Notes under the pieces: generated by a model | Told to the model about the DNA's origin: nothing | Databases searched by the model: none | Seen by the model: only the letters and a program-made list of their open reading frames with translations | Source of the DNA: Ferdinandcohnia sp036962705 | Lineage (GTDB): Bacteria > Bacillota > Bacilli > Bacillales > Bacillaceae_L | Assembly (NCBI RefSeq): GCF_036962705.1 | Contig: NZ_JBALOQ010000035.1 | Span: 1 to 64,000, forward strand | Direction of reading: 5' to 3' | DNA: 64,000 nucleotides | Program-made: the position numbers and the translations under genes | Part shown: in pieces, positions 40,937 to 49,989 of the stretch | How positions within the stretch are numbered: position 1 is the stretch's first letter | Layout: the number at the start of each line of letters is the position of its first letter

Positions 40937-42291
40937 TTGAAAACTTCCTCTGGGGCATGAATTGTTGTTTCAGTTAAATAAACGGCATATTGTAACGGAA
41001 GCCTGCTTGAGAGCTTATCATATTTTCTCAGCTTTGGATGTGAAAAAATTGATCGACCAGGCTTTGAGTTTGCTTCGAATAGCCACACACTTCCATTTTT
41101 ATCGACACCTAAATCAAATCCAAGCTCACCAATATTTCCTTTTTGTCTAGAATCAATGACTTCACTTAGCAAAAGTGCCGCCTGTTTCAAAGAATCGGTA
41201 ACTTTCTTACATTCTGCGACATCCGGAAAAATCTCTGTGAGTGTACGAACGGCACCTCCATTATTTAGATGTGTTGTCACACTACCGCGTCCAGCGATTT
41301 TACCTGCCATCACACTGACCTGCCATTTGCCTTTTTCATCTTTATTTGTATGGATCCTAAAATCAATTGTTTTATGGTCACTTCGAAGCAAATGGATTCC
41401 TTGTTGGACAATATAATGCTCCAATCGTTTGTTGCGGAAATGGGTATTAATAAATGATTCAATGGAAGAAAAACGTTGAAGACGATTTTTCCCATCCTTG
41501 TCACGATAGCGACAATAATATCTTTGCGTTTCCCGGTCAAGTAGAACTTGATATATGCCTAAACCAAGACTGCCGTTCGCAGGCTTAATGTAAACATGCT
41601 GATATTTTGATAGCATACGCTCAATTAAAGTAAAGGTCGGACTTTTATGAGTTTCTGGTAAATACGTTGCAACGCGATGATCGCCCTCTAATAGCTGGTG
41701 AATTTCCCATTTATCAAAAAATCCAGGATTAAACCACGGTATTAAGTACTCATGATGCAAACGTTGTTTGATTTCGCGTAAGGCTTTATGTTTTTCCGTT
41801 CGGCGGTTTGGAAGGCGGTCATAGACTACATTAGGAAAGGGGACTTCAATCGTTTCCCAGCCATTATGATTATGAAAAAGTCCATGAATGGTCCCTTTAT
41901 CCCAATCAATATGTTTTGCACCAAAAATAAAAACATATGCTCCAACTGCTCTTTCCTGAGCCAAAAGCTTTGCAAAGAATAAGGTTCGATCTCCAATTGG
42001 TCGAATCATAGACTCACTAAAACCTGCAGTGAAAATCCCTACTAGTGGCCCAATGTAAAGATTATCTTCATGGACAAAAACCTGTGTTGTACTTGTGTAT
42101 GGGATATTTAACGCTGAAAATAGATCCTCTGACATTTTAATTTCTTGACTATCTACTTGGATGACCTCACAATCACAGGAGGATGTTCCAAAAAGAATAT
42201 GTTTGATAGTTGTTTTTAATTGGATGGTTTTAGGAACATACACTTTTCCGTTTTCTCCATGTGTAATTTTAAGCGGCAACGGTGCTCGCAT
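40933..42291 (-). CDS. yheD: YheD-like spore-coat-associated ATP-grasp protein
   Basis: 452 residues, the length of B. subtilis YheD. An N-terminal beta-rich domain (VYVPKTIQLKTTIKHILFG) is followed by GPLVGIFTAGFSES, then ATP-grasp: NPGFFDKWEIHQLL, HVYIKPANGSLGLGIYQV, IDFRIHTNKDEKG, and GELGFDLGVDKNGSVWLFEANSKPG as the metal-binding end. The acceptor and product are unknown. ATG 42291 follows AAAGGAGTGG. 14 bases separate it from the gene before. Confidence 0.86.
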   Translation of the reverse strand: MRAPLPLKITHGENGKVYVPKTIQLKTTIKHILFGTSSCDCEVIQVDSQEIKMSEDLFSALNIPYTSTTQVFVHEDNLYIGPLVGIFTAGFSESMIRPIGDRTLFFAKLLAQERAVGAYVFIFGAKHIDWDKGTIHGLFHNHNGWETIEVPFPNVVYDRLPNRRTEKHKALREIKQRLHHEYLIPWFNPGFFDKWEIHQLLEGDHRVATYLPETHKSPTFTLIERMLSKYQHVYIKPANGSLGLGIYQVLLDRETQRYYCRYRDKDGKNRLQRFSSIESFINTHFRNKRLEHYIVQQGIHLLRSDHKTIDFRIHTNKDEKGKWQVSVMAGKIAGRGSVTTHLNNGGAVRTLTEIFPDVAECKKVTDSLKQAALLLSEVIDSRQKGNIGELGFDLGVDKNGSVWLFEANSKPGRSIFSHPKLRKYDKLSSRLPLQYAVYLTETTIHAPEEVFK

Positions 42292-42305
42292 TTTTTTCCA
42301 CTCCT

Positions 42306-43367
42306 TTAACCCCTATGAAGATGGAGGCAATATTGTAATAGTGTTGTATAAAGGGCATCTTCTTTTTCTGGACTGGTTTCTAAAATAACCTTTCTCCCTG
42401 GCTTTGAATTTGTATCTAAAATCCAGATGGCACCATCATTTGTAAGACCTAAATCAACTCCTATTTCGAACAGAGGTTCAAACTGTTCTTCTAGCACATC
42501 AGGTAGCCTATTAATAATTGTATGAATGTTATCCGAAAGTAATTGCTTTTGATGAAAAGACATGTTTTCTGTCCAGCTTTCAAAAGAATGTGTTTCTCCG
42601 CCGCCACCCAAATTTGAAATGAGATGATCCGGTAATCCTTGGCGAATTCCGCGGCCCTGCTCAATCCATTTTCCTTCGCCGTTTTTTTGAAGTAATATTC
42701 GAATATCAAAAGGACGATTCTCTTCATCATGTAGTCGCAAATAGGTTTGTAATAAATACGGTTGACTGGTAATAACGGAATCAATCCACTTTTTTAAATC
42801 CCCTCTAGTCGTAAATTGCTTCTTTTTTAGGAGTTTATCGTCTTTATAGATGACTTCTACATAATTACGATAAAGAAAAAGACCAATAATTCCTTTTCCC
42901 ATGGATCCTTTCTCTGGCTTTAGGATGATTTTATGCTCTTTCATTAAGGTGCGTAGAATGGCAGAAGAGGAGAGAGCTTTCTCAGTAGAAGGGATATATG
43001 GTGATAATTCCTGATCTTGAAGTAAAGTATTGTAAATCTCCCATTTATTTGGAAGACCTTTCCCTATAAAAGTAATGGATGGACGTAACTTTAACCAGTT
43101 CATGATTGGCTGACTTTTTTTAGAGACTTCATCATTCGAATAAAAGCAACGGTCATATAAATACAATGGAATTTCAAACATACCTTGTTCCCATTTATTT
43201 GTTGTGTGATTATATATTTCTCCACGAACCATTTCAGAGATAGGTTCAATCGATGTTGGAGTAAATCGATAAAGCTGTATCCCAAATTCAGGAGCACGAC
43301 GGGCAAGTTCCGTTGCATAACCCCTTTCCTGGTTCGGATGAAGAGTAACAAAACCCAGTGAAATCAT
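42306..43367 (-). CDS. yheC: YheC-like spore-coat-associated ATP-grasp protein
   Basis: 353 residues, near the length of B. subtilis YheC. Begins ISLGFVTLHPNQERGYATEL, then KGLPNKWEIYNTLL, HKIILKPEKGSMGKGIIGLF (Lys strand and Gly-rich loop), FDIRILLQKNGEGKW, and EIGVDLGLTNDGAIWILDTNSKPG. I start it at ATG 43367 behind AAAGGAGAGGG; the frame upstream overlaps the previous gene. The yheC name rests on length and on yheD and yheE following in order. Confidence 0.82.
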   Translation of the reverse strand: MISLGFVTLHPNQERGYATELARRAPEFGIQLYRFTPTSIEPISEMVRGEIYNHTTNKWEQGMFEIPLYLYDRCFYSNDEVSKKSQPIMNWLKLRPSITFIGKGLPNKWEIYNTLLQDQELSPYIPSTEKALSSSAILRTLMKEHKIILKPEKGSMGKGIIGLFLYRNYVEVIYKDDKLLKKKQFTTRGDLKKWIDSVITSQPYLLQTYLRLHDEENRPFDIRILLQKNGEGKWIEQGRGIRQGLPDHLISNLGGGGETHSFESWTENMSFHQKQLLSDNIHTIINRLPDVLEEQFEPLFEIGVDLGLTNDGAIWILDTNSKPGRKVILETSPEKEDALYTTLLQYCLHLHRG

Positions 43368-43396
43368 TAGACCCTCTCCTTTCTTAAATATCGGTT

Positions 43397-44755
43397 TTAA
43401 TCTAAATTCGATAGAAAGACACAATGCTGTAATATCGCTTTTGCGCTTGGCCGAATTTTGGTAGATAGTTGATCTTGTTCCTGATTTTTCGATGGTTTCG
43501 TGTTGACCTCAAGAATCGTCGGTTTGCCATTTTCATCAAGCGCTATATCAATTCCTAACTCAGCAAATATTCCGTCATCCGTTCCATCGATAATCGATGC
43601 AACCTCTAGAGCAATTTCTTTCATTAACCTTTTAATATGGGGAATTTGTTTTACATCGAAGTTTTCGTTAAGGACTTTATGGACCTTTTGAATTTCTCCT
43701 CCTCTTGCAAGGTTTGAAACAAATTGATCCTGCGATGATACTCGTGCGATAACGGAGGTTAGCTTCCATTTTTCACTGGAGTGCTTTTGACATAGCACGC
43801 GAAAATCCAATGGTTTTTCATTGTAAAATAGAAGTGAAATACATTGCTGAACAATAAATGTATGTTGTTTTAGTCTTGAAAATAAGGATTGAAACAGAGC
43901 TGTAAAGCTTTGATGGACAGCCTCAATATCACCGGAGAAGGTTGTATAATCTAATAAATATTTGTCTTCATCCGTTTTATGGATTCGAAAAATATTTCTT
44001 CCTTGACTTCCATGGACTGGTTTTACAAAAACACATTCATATTTCTCGAGCATTTCAAAGAGAACATCCTTACTCGTTAACAGCTCCGTATCAGGGATAT
44101 ATGAATGAATATGCTCATTTTCCTTTAAGATTTCATGTACTTCCCATTTATTTAAAAAATGATCATTAAAATACGGTACATTGTTCATCTGCAATTCATT
44201 AGTAAAATCGATAAACTTTCGGGACTGTTCCCGTTTTCGAGAGTGAATCCGGTTGTGGACCACCTGTGGGTACGGGACAATTGACTTTTTCCATGTTCCA
44301 TCTATACAGATATATCCATCATGGTTATAAAATGTATTTAAGGAAAAGACATAGAAAAATACTCCGATTTCGTTAGCATATAACGATATTTCTTCACAAA
44401 ATTCTTCAATTGAACCAAGTGAAACTTGATTGTTTTTATCGATTACCTCTGTTAAAAGTCCGACGATTGGACCAATTTCAAGTTTTTTATTTGATTTTTT
44501 AAAGAGGGTAATAGAAAAATTTTCACTAGGAAGCTGTAATTCATTTAATATGAAGTCAGTACATTGAATCACTGGCTCGCTCTCATTAATAGATACGATT
44601 TCAACGATAATACTATTCCTGCTACAGGTTAATTCAATTTTCTGTTCGTTTTGTAAGCCAAACTCCTTGAAGATGATGTCACTCATTTTTATTTGCAAAG
44701 GGGAAACCTGTTTGTTGGTAACAGGAATCACCTCGATAATAATTTTTTCCGTCAT
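43397..44755 (-). CDS. YheC/YheD-family ATP-grasp protein (first gene of run)
   Basis: 452 residues from ATG 44755 (a TTG at 44818 would add 21 residues but is preceded by no ribosome site). Plan as in YheD: N-terminal beta domain, then GPIVGLLTEVIDKN, HFLNKWEVHEIL, CVFVKPVHGSQGRNIFRI, LDFRVLCQKHSSEKW, and AELGIDIALDENGKPTILEVNTKP. It is the promoter-proximal gene of four same-family genes reading toward yheE, which suggests expansion by duplication. Confidence 0.83.
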   Translation of the reverse strand: MTEKIIIEVIPVTNKQVSPLQIKMSDIIFKEFGLQNEQKIELTCSRNSIIVEIVSINESEPVIQCTDFILNELQLPSENFSITLFKKSNKKLEIGPIVGLLTEVIDKNNQVSLGSIEEFCEEISLYANEIGVFFYVFSLNTFYNHDGYICIDGTWKKSIVPYPQVVHNRIHSRKREQSRKFIDFTNELQMNNVPYFNDHFLNKWEVHEILKENEHIHSYIPDTELLTSKDVLFEMLEKYECVFVKPVHGSQGRNIFRIHKTDEDKYLLDYTTFSGDIEAVHQSFTALFQSLFSRLKQHTFIVQQCISLLFYNEKPLDFRVLCQKHSSEKWKLTSVIARVSSQDQFVSNLARGGEIQKVHKVLNENFDVKQIPHIKRLMKEIALEVASIIDGTDDGIFAELGIDIALDENGKPTILEVNTKPSKNQEQDQLSTKIRPSAKAILQHCVFLSNLD

Positions 44756-44875
44756 CCTGATAACCCCATTTGCGTAACTTGACGTATAAACACTATAATT
44801 GATAAGGTGGTACTTCAATTGGGAAATTCTATTTAAATTAGTTAGGAAAGTTTAAAATTTCGTACTTAGTTTTCG

Positions 44876-44990
44876 ATGTCTAGCTCCGGGCGCATCGGGT
44901 CTAGGTCACAAGTCAATCGCTTCTGAAGGCAAATTGCGCCTTCTGTCAGCGCTTTTCTTGTGCTTATCGCATATATGTGTGCGCCATGCA
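44876..44990 (+). repeat. Dispersed repeat family A, copy 4 (diverged)
   Basis: GATGTCTAGCTCCGGGCGC...CTAGGTCACAAG keeps the family start and the AAGGC/GCCTT inner arms, but the right half (CTTGTGCTTATCGCATATATG) is diverged. It lies between the divergent YheC/D run and yheB, so it occupies a shared promoter region of about 330 bases. Confidence 0.75.
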
Positions 44991-45085
44991 TTACTTCATA
45001 GGCGAATGTCTGATATCGTATCGTATGAAAAAACAGATTAAACTGTGACTTGGTTAAAGTTCATTTTTAAAGGGTGATTGATTGT

Positions 45086-46219
45086 ATGAATGTATTTTTA
45101 ATGATCATATTTATGATGGTGGTTGGAGCCATCATTGGGGGAGCAACGAATCATCTGGCAATTAAAATGCTGTTTCGGCCATATAAAGCCATCTATATTG
45201 GTGGAAAACGTCTTCCTTTTACGCCAGGTTTAATCCCAAAGCGAAGAGATGACCTGGCTTTTCAAATGGGAAGGACCGTAGTAGAGCATCTTTTAACACC
45301 TGAAAGCCTAAAGCAGAAACTAAGAGACGAAAGCTTTGTCAGTACGATCGAAGGCTGGGCGAAGGAAGAGGTTGACAAGCTACTTGAGTCTGAAAAAAAT
45401 TTCAACGAGCTTGCAGAGCATCTAGGAATACATAATCTTGATGAAGTGGCAGAGGAAAAACTAATTAACTTCATTGAACTGAAATGTGTAAAACTTTTAG
45501 ATGAAATGGTATCGAAAGAAATCGGGTATGTCATTCCTGAGGAACTGCTTGCAAAAATTGAAATGAAGTTTCCAGAAGTGGCGGAATTTATCACGGAAAA
45601 AGGCATTGAGTATTTCGAAAGTGAAGAAGGAAAACAACGTCTAAAAAGAATGATTGACGATTTTCTGTCGACCCGGGGAATGCTTGGAAATATGGTGCAA
45701 ATGTTTTTAGGGAACACAAGCTTAATTGATAAAATTCAACCGGAAATTGTAAAATTCCTGAGAAATCCGGGTACAAAGGAGCTATTACATTCTTTAATTG
45801 TAAAAGAGTGGAATAAGGTTAAAGCCTGGGAGGTTAATAGAGTTGTCGAACAGGTAGGCTCAGAAAAAATTCTTTCCTTCTTAAAGGAGCAGACTTTAAA
45901 CATCATTCCTGTTAAGAAATATCTCGCAACTCCTGCGAATGTGGTATTACTACCTTATAAAGACCAAATCCTTCAGACTATCATCCCTAAAGGAATTGAA
46001 ATGGTAGGCGATTTTGTCGCAAATCGAGTTGAGAAAATGATGAAAAGCCTTAAGTTAGAGGATATTGTAAAGGAGCAGGTTGGTGCGTTTCCTGTAGAAC
46101 GCTTGGAGGAAATAGTATTAGGCATCTCAAAACGAGAATTAACGATGATTACGTATTTAGGGGCATTGATTGGTGGAATCATCGGTATTTTTCAAGGTAT
46201 TATTGCACAGTTCTTTTAA
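45086..46219 (+). CDS. yheB: YheB, DUF445 membrane protein
   Basis: 378 residues. A membrane helix at each end (starts FLMIIFMMVVGAIIGGATNH; ends LGALIGGIIGIFQGIIAQFF) encloses a long helical DUF445 region with AIKMLFRPYKAIYIGGKRLPF TPGLIPKR just after the first helix. Position and length match B. subtilis YheB, one of the spore-associated conserved genes. The start is ATG 45086 behind AAAGGGTG; a GTG at 45074 lies inside that site. Confidence 0.9.
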   Translation: MNVFLMIIFMMVVGAIIGGATNHLAIKMLFRPYKAIYIGGKRLPFTPGLIPKRRDDLAFQMGRTVVEHLLTPESLKQKLRDESFVSTIEGWAKEEVDKLLESEKNFNELAEHLGIHNLDEVAEEKLINFIELKCVKLLDEMVSKEIGYVIPEELLAKIEMKFPEVAEFITEKGIEYFESEEGKQRLKRMIDDFLSTRGMLGNMVQMFLGNTSLIDKIQPEIVKFLRNPGTKELLHSLIVKEWNKVKAWEVNRVVEQVGSEKILSFLKEQTLNIIPVKKYLATPANVVLLPYKDQILQTIIPKGIEMVGDFVANRVEKMMKSLKLEDIVKEQVGAFPVERLEEIVLGISKRELTMITYLGALIGGIIGIFQGIIAQFF

Positions 46220-46354
46220 GCAAAATTTCCTTTATCGCATATGTTAAATAATATCCTTGATTTTGCGGTTAAGGATGAATTCTGTGGAAATGTTTGGTAT
46301 AGTGGAAAAGAGCCATTTTTCCTCGCAGTAAATCTGGAAAAGGAGGTAGGTAAA

Positions 46355-46711
46355 ATGGGTGTAAATTTATATGATGTTGCGTATGGAGTTGAAAAGGCGA
46401 TTCGTGAGAGCGATGAGTTTAAGCAACTAAAGCAATTATATGATCAAGTCAATAATGACGAAGGTGCAAAGAAATTATTTGAAAGCTTCCGAAACATACA
46501 ATTATCCCTTCAACAAAAACAGATGATGGGTGAAGATATTTCACAAGAAGAAGTAGAGCAAGCTCAACGACAAGTAGCACTTGTTCAACAACATGATACG
46601 ATTGCAAAGCTAATGGAAGCTGAGCAACGTATGAGCGTTGTTATCGGTGAACTAAACCAAATCATGCTTAAGCCACTGGAAGAAATATATGGCAGCATGG
46701 ACCAACAATAA
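46355..46711 (+). CDS. yheA: YheA, UPF0342 protein
   Basis: 118-residue helical cytoplasmic protein of the YheA/YmcA/YlbF-related family: VNLYDVAYGVEKAIRESDEF, then AKKLFESFRNIQLSLQQKQM and a final helix. YmcA and YlbF form a complex that guides RNA processing and development; the role of YheA is not settled. AAGGAGG lies eight bases before ATG 46355. It follows yheB by 135 bases. Confidence 0.9.
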   Translation: MGVNLYDVAYGVEKAIRESDEFKQLKQLYDQVNNDEGAKKLFESFRNIQLSLQQKQMMGEDISQEEVEQAQRQVALVQQHDTIAKLMEAEQRMSVVIGELNQIMLKPLEEIYGSMDQQ

Positions 46712-46719
46712 TGATTAAA

Positions 46720-46750
46720 AGAACCCTCGCATTGGCGGGGGTTCTTTTTG
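46720..46750 (+). terminator. Intrinsic terminator of yheA
   Basis: An 11-bp stem (46720-46730 with 46735-46745, one G-T pair) with loop ATTG, followed by TTTTTG. Confidence 0.9.
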
Positions 46751-46848
46751 GTTTCGTTCGTTCATGTGAAACCTAATGTTCTAATCAGTTTTATTTTTTC
46801 ATAACCATATATATAGGGACAGCAACAGCGAGAAGGAGGACTGCGCAT

Positions 46849-47712
46849 ATGTATAGGTTACTAGCAATAAATGTTGATGGAACATTACTGCGCCCAAACG
46901 GTCGGCTTCAAAGTGGAACGAAGGAAGCCATTGATTACGTCCGAGCAAAGGAAGTTTATGTGACCCTTGTAACAAGGCGCCATTTTGCATCGACGAAAAA
47001 AATAGCCAAAGCATTAAAGCTAAATTCAACCTTAATTACGCATAATGGAGGATTCATCAGCAAAAATCTAGATGATCCTATTTTTGTAAAACGCATATCT
47101 GAAGAGAAAACATTTAACATTGTCCAGGTATTAGAAAACTTTAAGTGTAGCATCCGCCTCCAGCATGAGAAGTTTTCAATTGGTAATCGCATGAGGTTCC
47201 CTGGTAACCTTATCGCAAAAGCGATGTTTGGCTCAGGCGATCCACTCTTTTATCCAATGCAGTTTGTCGATTCACTAGGTGATTATTTAACAGACAATCC
47301 TGTAGAGCCACCAAAAATTGAAGTCTATTCACAAAGTGAGGATGAACTGGTGACGATCAAAGAAACGATCAATAAGCACTTTCAGGACATCCAAGTCGAT
47401 TTAACTGAACCACATAAGCTAGAAATCACACCATTCGGAGTTACTAAGCTTAATGGTCTAAAAGTTTTAGCCAAACATTTGGATATCCCATTACATGAAA
47501 CAGTAGTCATCGGTGATTCACCTGATGATATTGAAATGATTCATTCGGCTGGGTTAGGAGTTGCGATGTGGAATGCACCAAAGGAAGTCAAATTTGCCGC
47601 CGACTGGGTAACTCGTTCCAACAATATGAATGGCGTCTCCTACATGATTAAAGAGCATTTCCGAAAGCAGCAAAGAATTGATTTCCTAAAACAAATTAAG
47701 ATTGAAAAATAA
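46849..47712 (+). CDS. yhaX: HAD-superfamily (Cof type) protein YhaX with changed nucleophile
   Basis: 287 residues, Cof/HAD-IIB type. Motif II Thr (VTLVTRRHF) and motif III/IV (VVIGDSPDDIEMI) are present, but motif I reads AINVDGTLL: the usual first Asp of DxDGT, the catalytic nucleophile, is Asn (codon AAT at 46870-46872). It may be a weak enzyme or a binding protein. Position before hemZ matches B. subtilis yhaX, a sporulation gene. RBS GGAGGA precedes the start. Confidence 0.83.
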   Translation: MYRLLAINVDGTLLRPNGRLQSGTKEAIDYVRAKEVYVTLVTRRHFASTKKIAKALKLNSTLITHNGGFISKNLDDPIFVKRISEEKTFNIVQVLENFKCSIRLQHEKFSIGNRMRFPGNLIAKAMFGSGDPLFYPMQFVDSLGDYLTDNPVEPPKIEVYSQSEDELVTIKETINKHFQDIQVDLTEPHKLEITPFGVTKLNGLKVLAKHLDIPLHETVVIGDSPDDIEMIHSAGLGVAMWNAPKEVKFAADWVTRSNNMNGVSYMIKEHFRKQQRIDFLKQIKIEK

Positions 47713-47773
47713 AGTTGTTAACCTCCACTGTTTGTGGGGGTATTTTAATTGGGAAAAATGCTAAAATCTTTAG

Positions 47774-47834
47774 AACTGAAATAAAAACGATAAAACTGAA
47801 ATAAAATCGATAGATCCAAAATAAAACCGATAGG
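47774..47834. repeat. Short tandem repeat, 20-bp period
   Basis: AACTGAAATAAAAACGATA-like unit three times, with ATAAAA at 47781, 47801 and 47821. It lies in the 380-base gap between yhaX and hemZ. No gene is contained. Confidence 0.75.
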
Positions 47835-47937
47835 AACTAATTATTATAGACAAGTACATAATCGCCAACTAAAAACCAACCAAAATTCTCATATTGATTA
47901 AAAAACGTACATTCTGTACACTTAAGAAAGCTGTTAA

Positions 47938-48072
47938 CTAATTCAGTAGAAGTTCCATACTTCTACTGAATAAAGTTAATGCCTCCGGCGGATGCCACGA
48001 TTTTTTAAAGGGAATTTTTCGAGCATGCTCGAAAAAAATCGGGCGCAAATACGCCAAGGTGTATTTGATTAA
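47938..48072 (+). repeat. Dispersed repeat family B, copy 3
   Basis: It starts with a perfect hairpin, TTCAGTAGAAGT (47942-47953) with ACTTCTACTGAA (47959-47970), followed by the family left end GCCTCCGGCGGATGCCACG and right end ATCGGGCGCAAATACGCC. It ends about four bases before the ribosome site of hemZ. Confidence 0.88.
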
Positions 48073-48092
48073 ATGAAAAGGTGATACAAACA

Positions 48093-49607
48093 ATGCGTAT
48101 TTTGTTCAAAGGGCTTGATGATGAAGGGTTTATTCGACCTATACAGTTCATTACAAATCTATTTTTTGAGGAAAGTGAACTTTCAATCACAGAGCTAGAA
48201 GATCCTGAGCTATTAGTAGACTTTCAATATGAATATGACAATCCTATCATTACCACATATGCAAAACTGACTGATATGAAGTCGGGCAATAAATACGAAG
48301 GTAGCTTTAGTAAGGAGTTTCCGCCGTTTGAAAATGAAAAAGAACTATTTAAAAAGATTAAAAATGCCGTTTCACATGTCTATGTAATGGTTATGCAAGA
48401 CTTTACAGGAATCACCCAACCATGGGGAATGCTTACAGGCGTCCGTCCAACAAAGCTTTTACACAAAAAGATCCAACAAGGCGTGTCACCAGAGGTGGCC
48501 CACAAACAATTAAAAGAAGATTATTTAATTACCGATGAAAAGCTCGAATTAATGCGACAAATTGTCGACCGTCAGCTCACAATGGTTCCTGATTTATATC
48601 AACTTCAAAATGAAGTAAGTATCTATATTGGGATTCCTTTTTGCCCAACGAAATGTGCTTATTGTACATTCCCTGCTTATGCAATCAATGGAAGACAGGG
48701 TTCAGTAGATTCTTTCCTTGGTGGTCTTCACTTCGAGATGCGAGAAATAGGGCGTTGGTTAAAAGAGAACAATATCAAAATAACCACGGTCTATTACGGT
48801 GGTGGAACCCCAACAAGCATTACAGCACAAGAGATGGACATGCTGTACGAAGAAATGTATCAGTCCTTCCCAGATGTTAAAAATATTCGAGAGATTACTG
48901 TTGAAGCGGGTAGACCTGACACCATAACCTCGGAAAAACTGGATGTCCTAAAAAAGTGGAATATTGACAGAATCAGTATTAATCCACAGTCCTATATTCA
49001 GGAAACATTAAAAGCAATAGGTCGTCATCACACTGTAGATGAAACGATAGAGAAATTTCATTTAGCACGAAACATGGGAATGAATAATATCAATATGGAC
49101 TTAATCATTGGCCTTCCTGGTGAAGGAGTGGAAGAGTTCAACTATACACTTTCTGAAACAGAAAAGCTTATGCCTGAGTCATTAACCGTTCATACTTTGT
49201 CCTTTAAACGTGCATCTGAAATGACACGAAACAAGCAAAAGTATAAGGTTGCAGGTCGTGATGAAATAACGGATATGATGAACAATGCTTCTACATGGAC
49301 TAATAAACATGGCTATGTACCTTACTATTTATATCGAATGAAGAACATTCTAGGAAACCTAGAAAATGTAGGTTATTCTCTGCCAGGGCAAGAGAGCATT
49401 TACAATATTATGATTATGGAAGAAATGCAAACGATTATTGGCCTAGGCTGTGGAGCAGCTAGTAAATTTGTTGATCCAGTTACAGGGAAAATTACTCAGT
49501 TTGCAAACCCGAAGGATCCAAAGTCCTACAATGACAATTTTGTGGATTATACGAATAAAAAAATAACTATTTTAAACGAGCTTTTTGGAGTGGCAAAGGG
49601 GGTATAG
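48093..49607 (+). CDS. hemZ: Oxygen-independent coproporphyrinogen III oxidase-like radical SAM protein HemZ
   Basis: 504 residues. The radical SAM cluster site is CPTKCAYCTFPAY near residue 184 (Cx3CxYC with a further Phe). YYGGGTPTSI and EITVEAGRPDTI follow, then NMDLIIGLPGEG. A longer N-terminal domain (about 170 residues) distinguishes HemZ from HemN. In B. subtilis it contributes to haem synthesis under anaerobic conditions. ATG 48093 is nine bases after AAAAGGTG; a GTG at 48081 overlaps that site. Repeat B3 abuts the ribosome site. Confidence 0.93.
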   Translation: MRILFKGLDDEGFIRPIQFITNLFFEESELSITELEDPELLVDFQYEYDNPIITTYAKLTDMKSGNKYEGSFSKEFPPFENEKELFKKIKNAVSHVYVMVMQDFTGITQPWGMLTGVRPTKLLHKKIQQGVSPEVAHKQLKEDYLITDEKLELMRQIVDRQLTMVPDLYQLQNEVSIYIGIPFCPTKCAYCTFPAYAINGRQGSVDSFLGGLHFEMREIGRWLKENNIKITTVYYGGGTPTSITAQEMDMLYEEMYQSFPDVKNIREITVEAGRPDTITSEKLDVLKKWNIDRISINPQSYIQETLKAIGRHHTVDETIEKFHLARNMGMNNINMDLIIGLPGEGVEEFNYTLSETEKLMPESLTVHTLSFKRASEMTRNKQKYKVAGRDEITDMMNNASTWTNKHGYVPYYLYRMKNILGNLENVGYSLPGQESIYNIMIMEEMQTIIGLGCGAASKFVDPVTGKITQFANPKDPKSYNDNFVDYTNKKITILNELFGVAKGV

Positions 49608-49627
49608 GAAACTATGCCTCCTTCTTT

Positions 49628-49815
49628 TTAACTTAATTTAGTAGAAGTTCATCACTTCTGCTAAATTAAGTTAAAGCCTCCGGCGGATGCCACGATTTCT
49701 CAATGGAAATTTTTCGAATAGTAAGATCAAAGACATCTGAGTGGCTACGTCTTTATGACCCACTTCCTGTGGGCCTAAAAATCGGGCGCAAATATGCCAA
49801 GGCATATTTGATTGG
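49628..49815 (+). repeat. Dispersed repeat family B, copy 4
   Basis: Opens with a 19-bp hairpin (49630-49648 with 49654-49672), then the family left end, a middle module with CCCAC-TTCCT-GTGGG, and the usual right end ending GGCATATTTGATT. It begins about 20 bases after hemZ and could act as its terminator. Confidence 0.88.
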
Positions 49816-49898
49816 ATAAAAATAAAGGTTTTTTCTTCTTTATATGGAATTATTCATGTATTGGACCTCATAAAGATTAAAAGACTCCTTTTTCGGTA

Positions 49899-49918
49899 AT
49901 GTAAACGCTTTCTATAAT
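49899..49918 (+). promoter_or_regulatory. cre site overlapping -10 of fatty-acid degradation operon
   Basis: ATGTAAACGCTTTCT (49899-49913) matches the consensus WTGNAANCGNWNNCW at every fixed position, and its last base starts TATAAT (49913-49918). CcpA binding would block RNA polymerase. No good -35 hexamer is seen. Confidence 0.68.
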
Positions 49919-49989
49919 TTTTCTATTATATTTACCCACAATAAATGTACCCAAAATAAGAGCAAACCCTTAAATTAGGAGGGATAACG

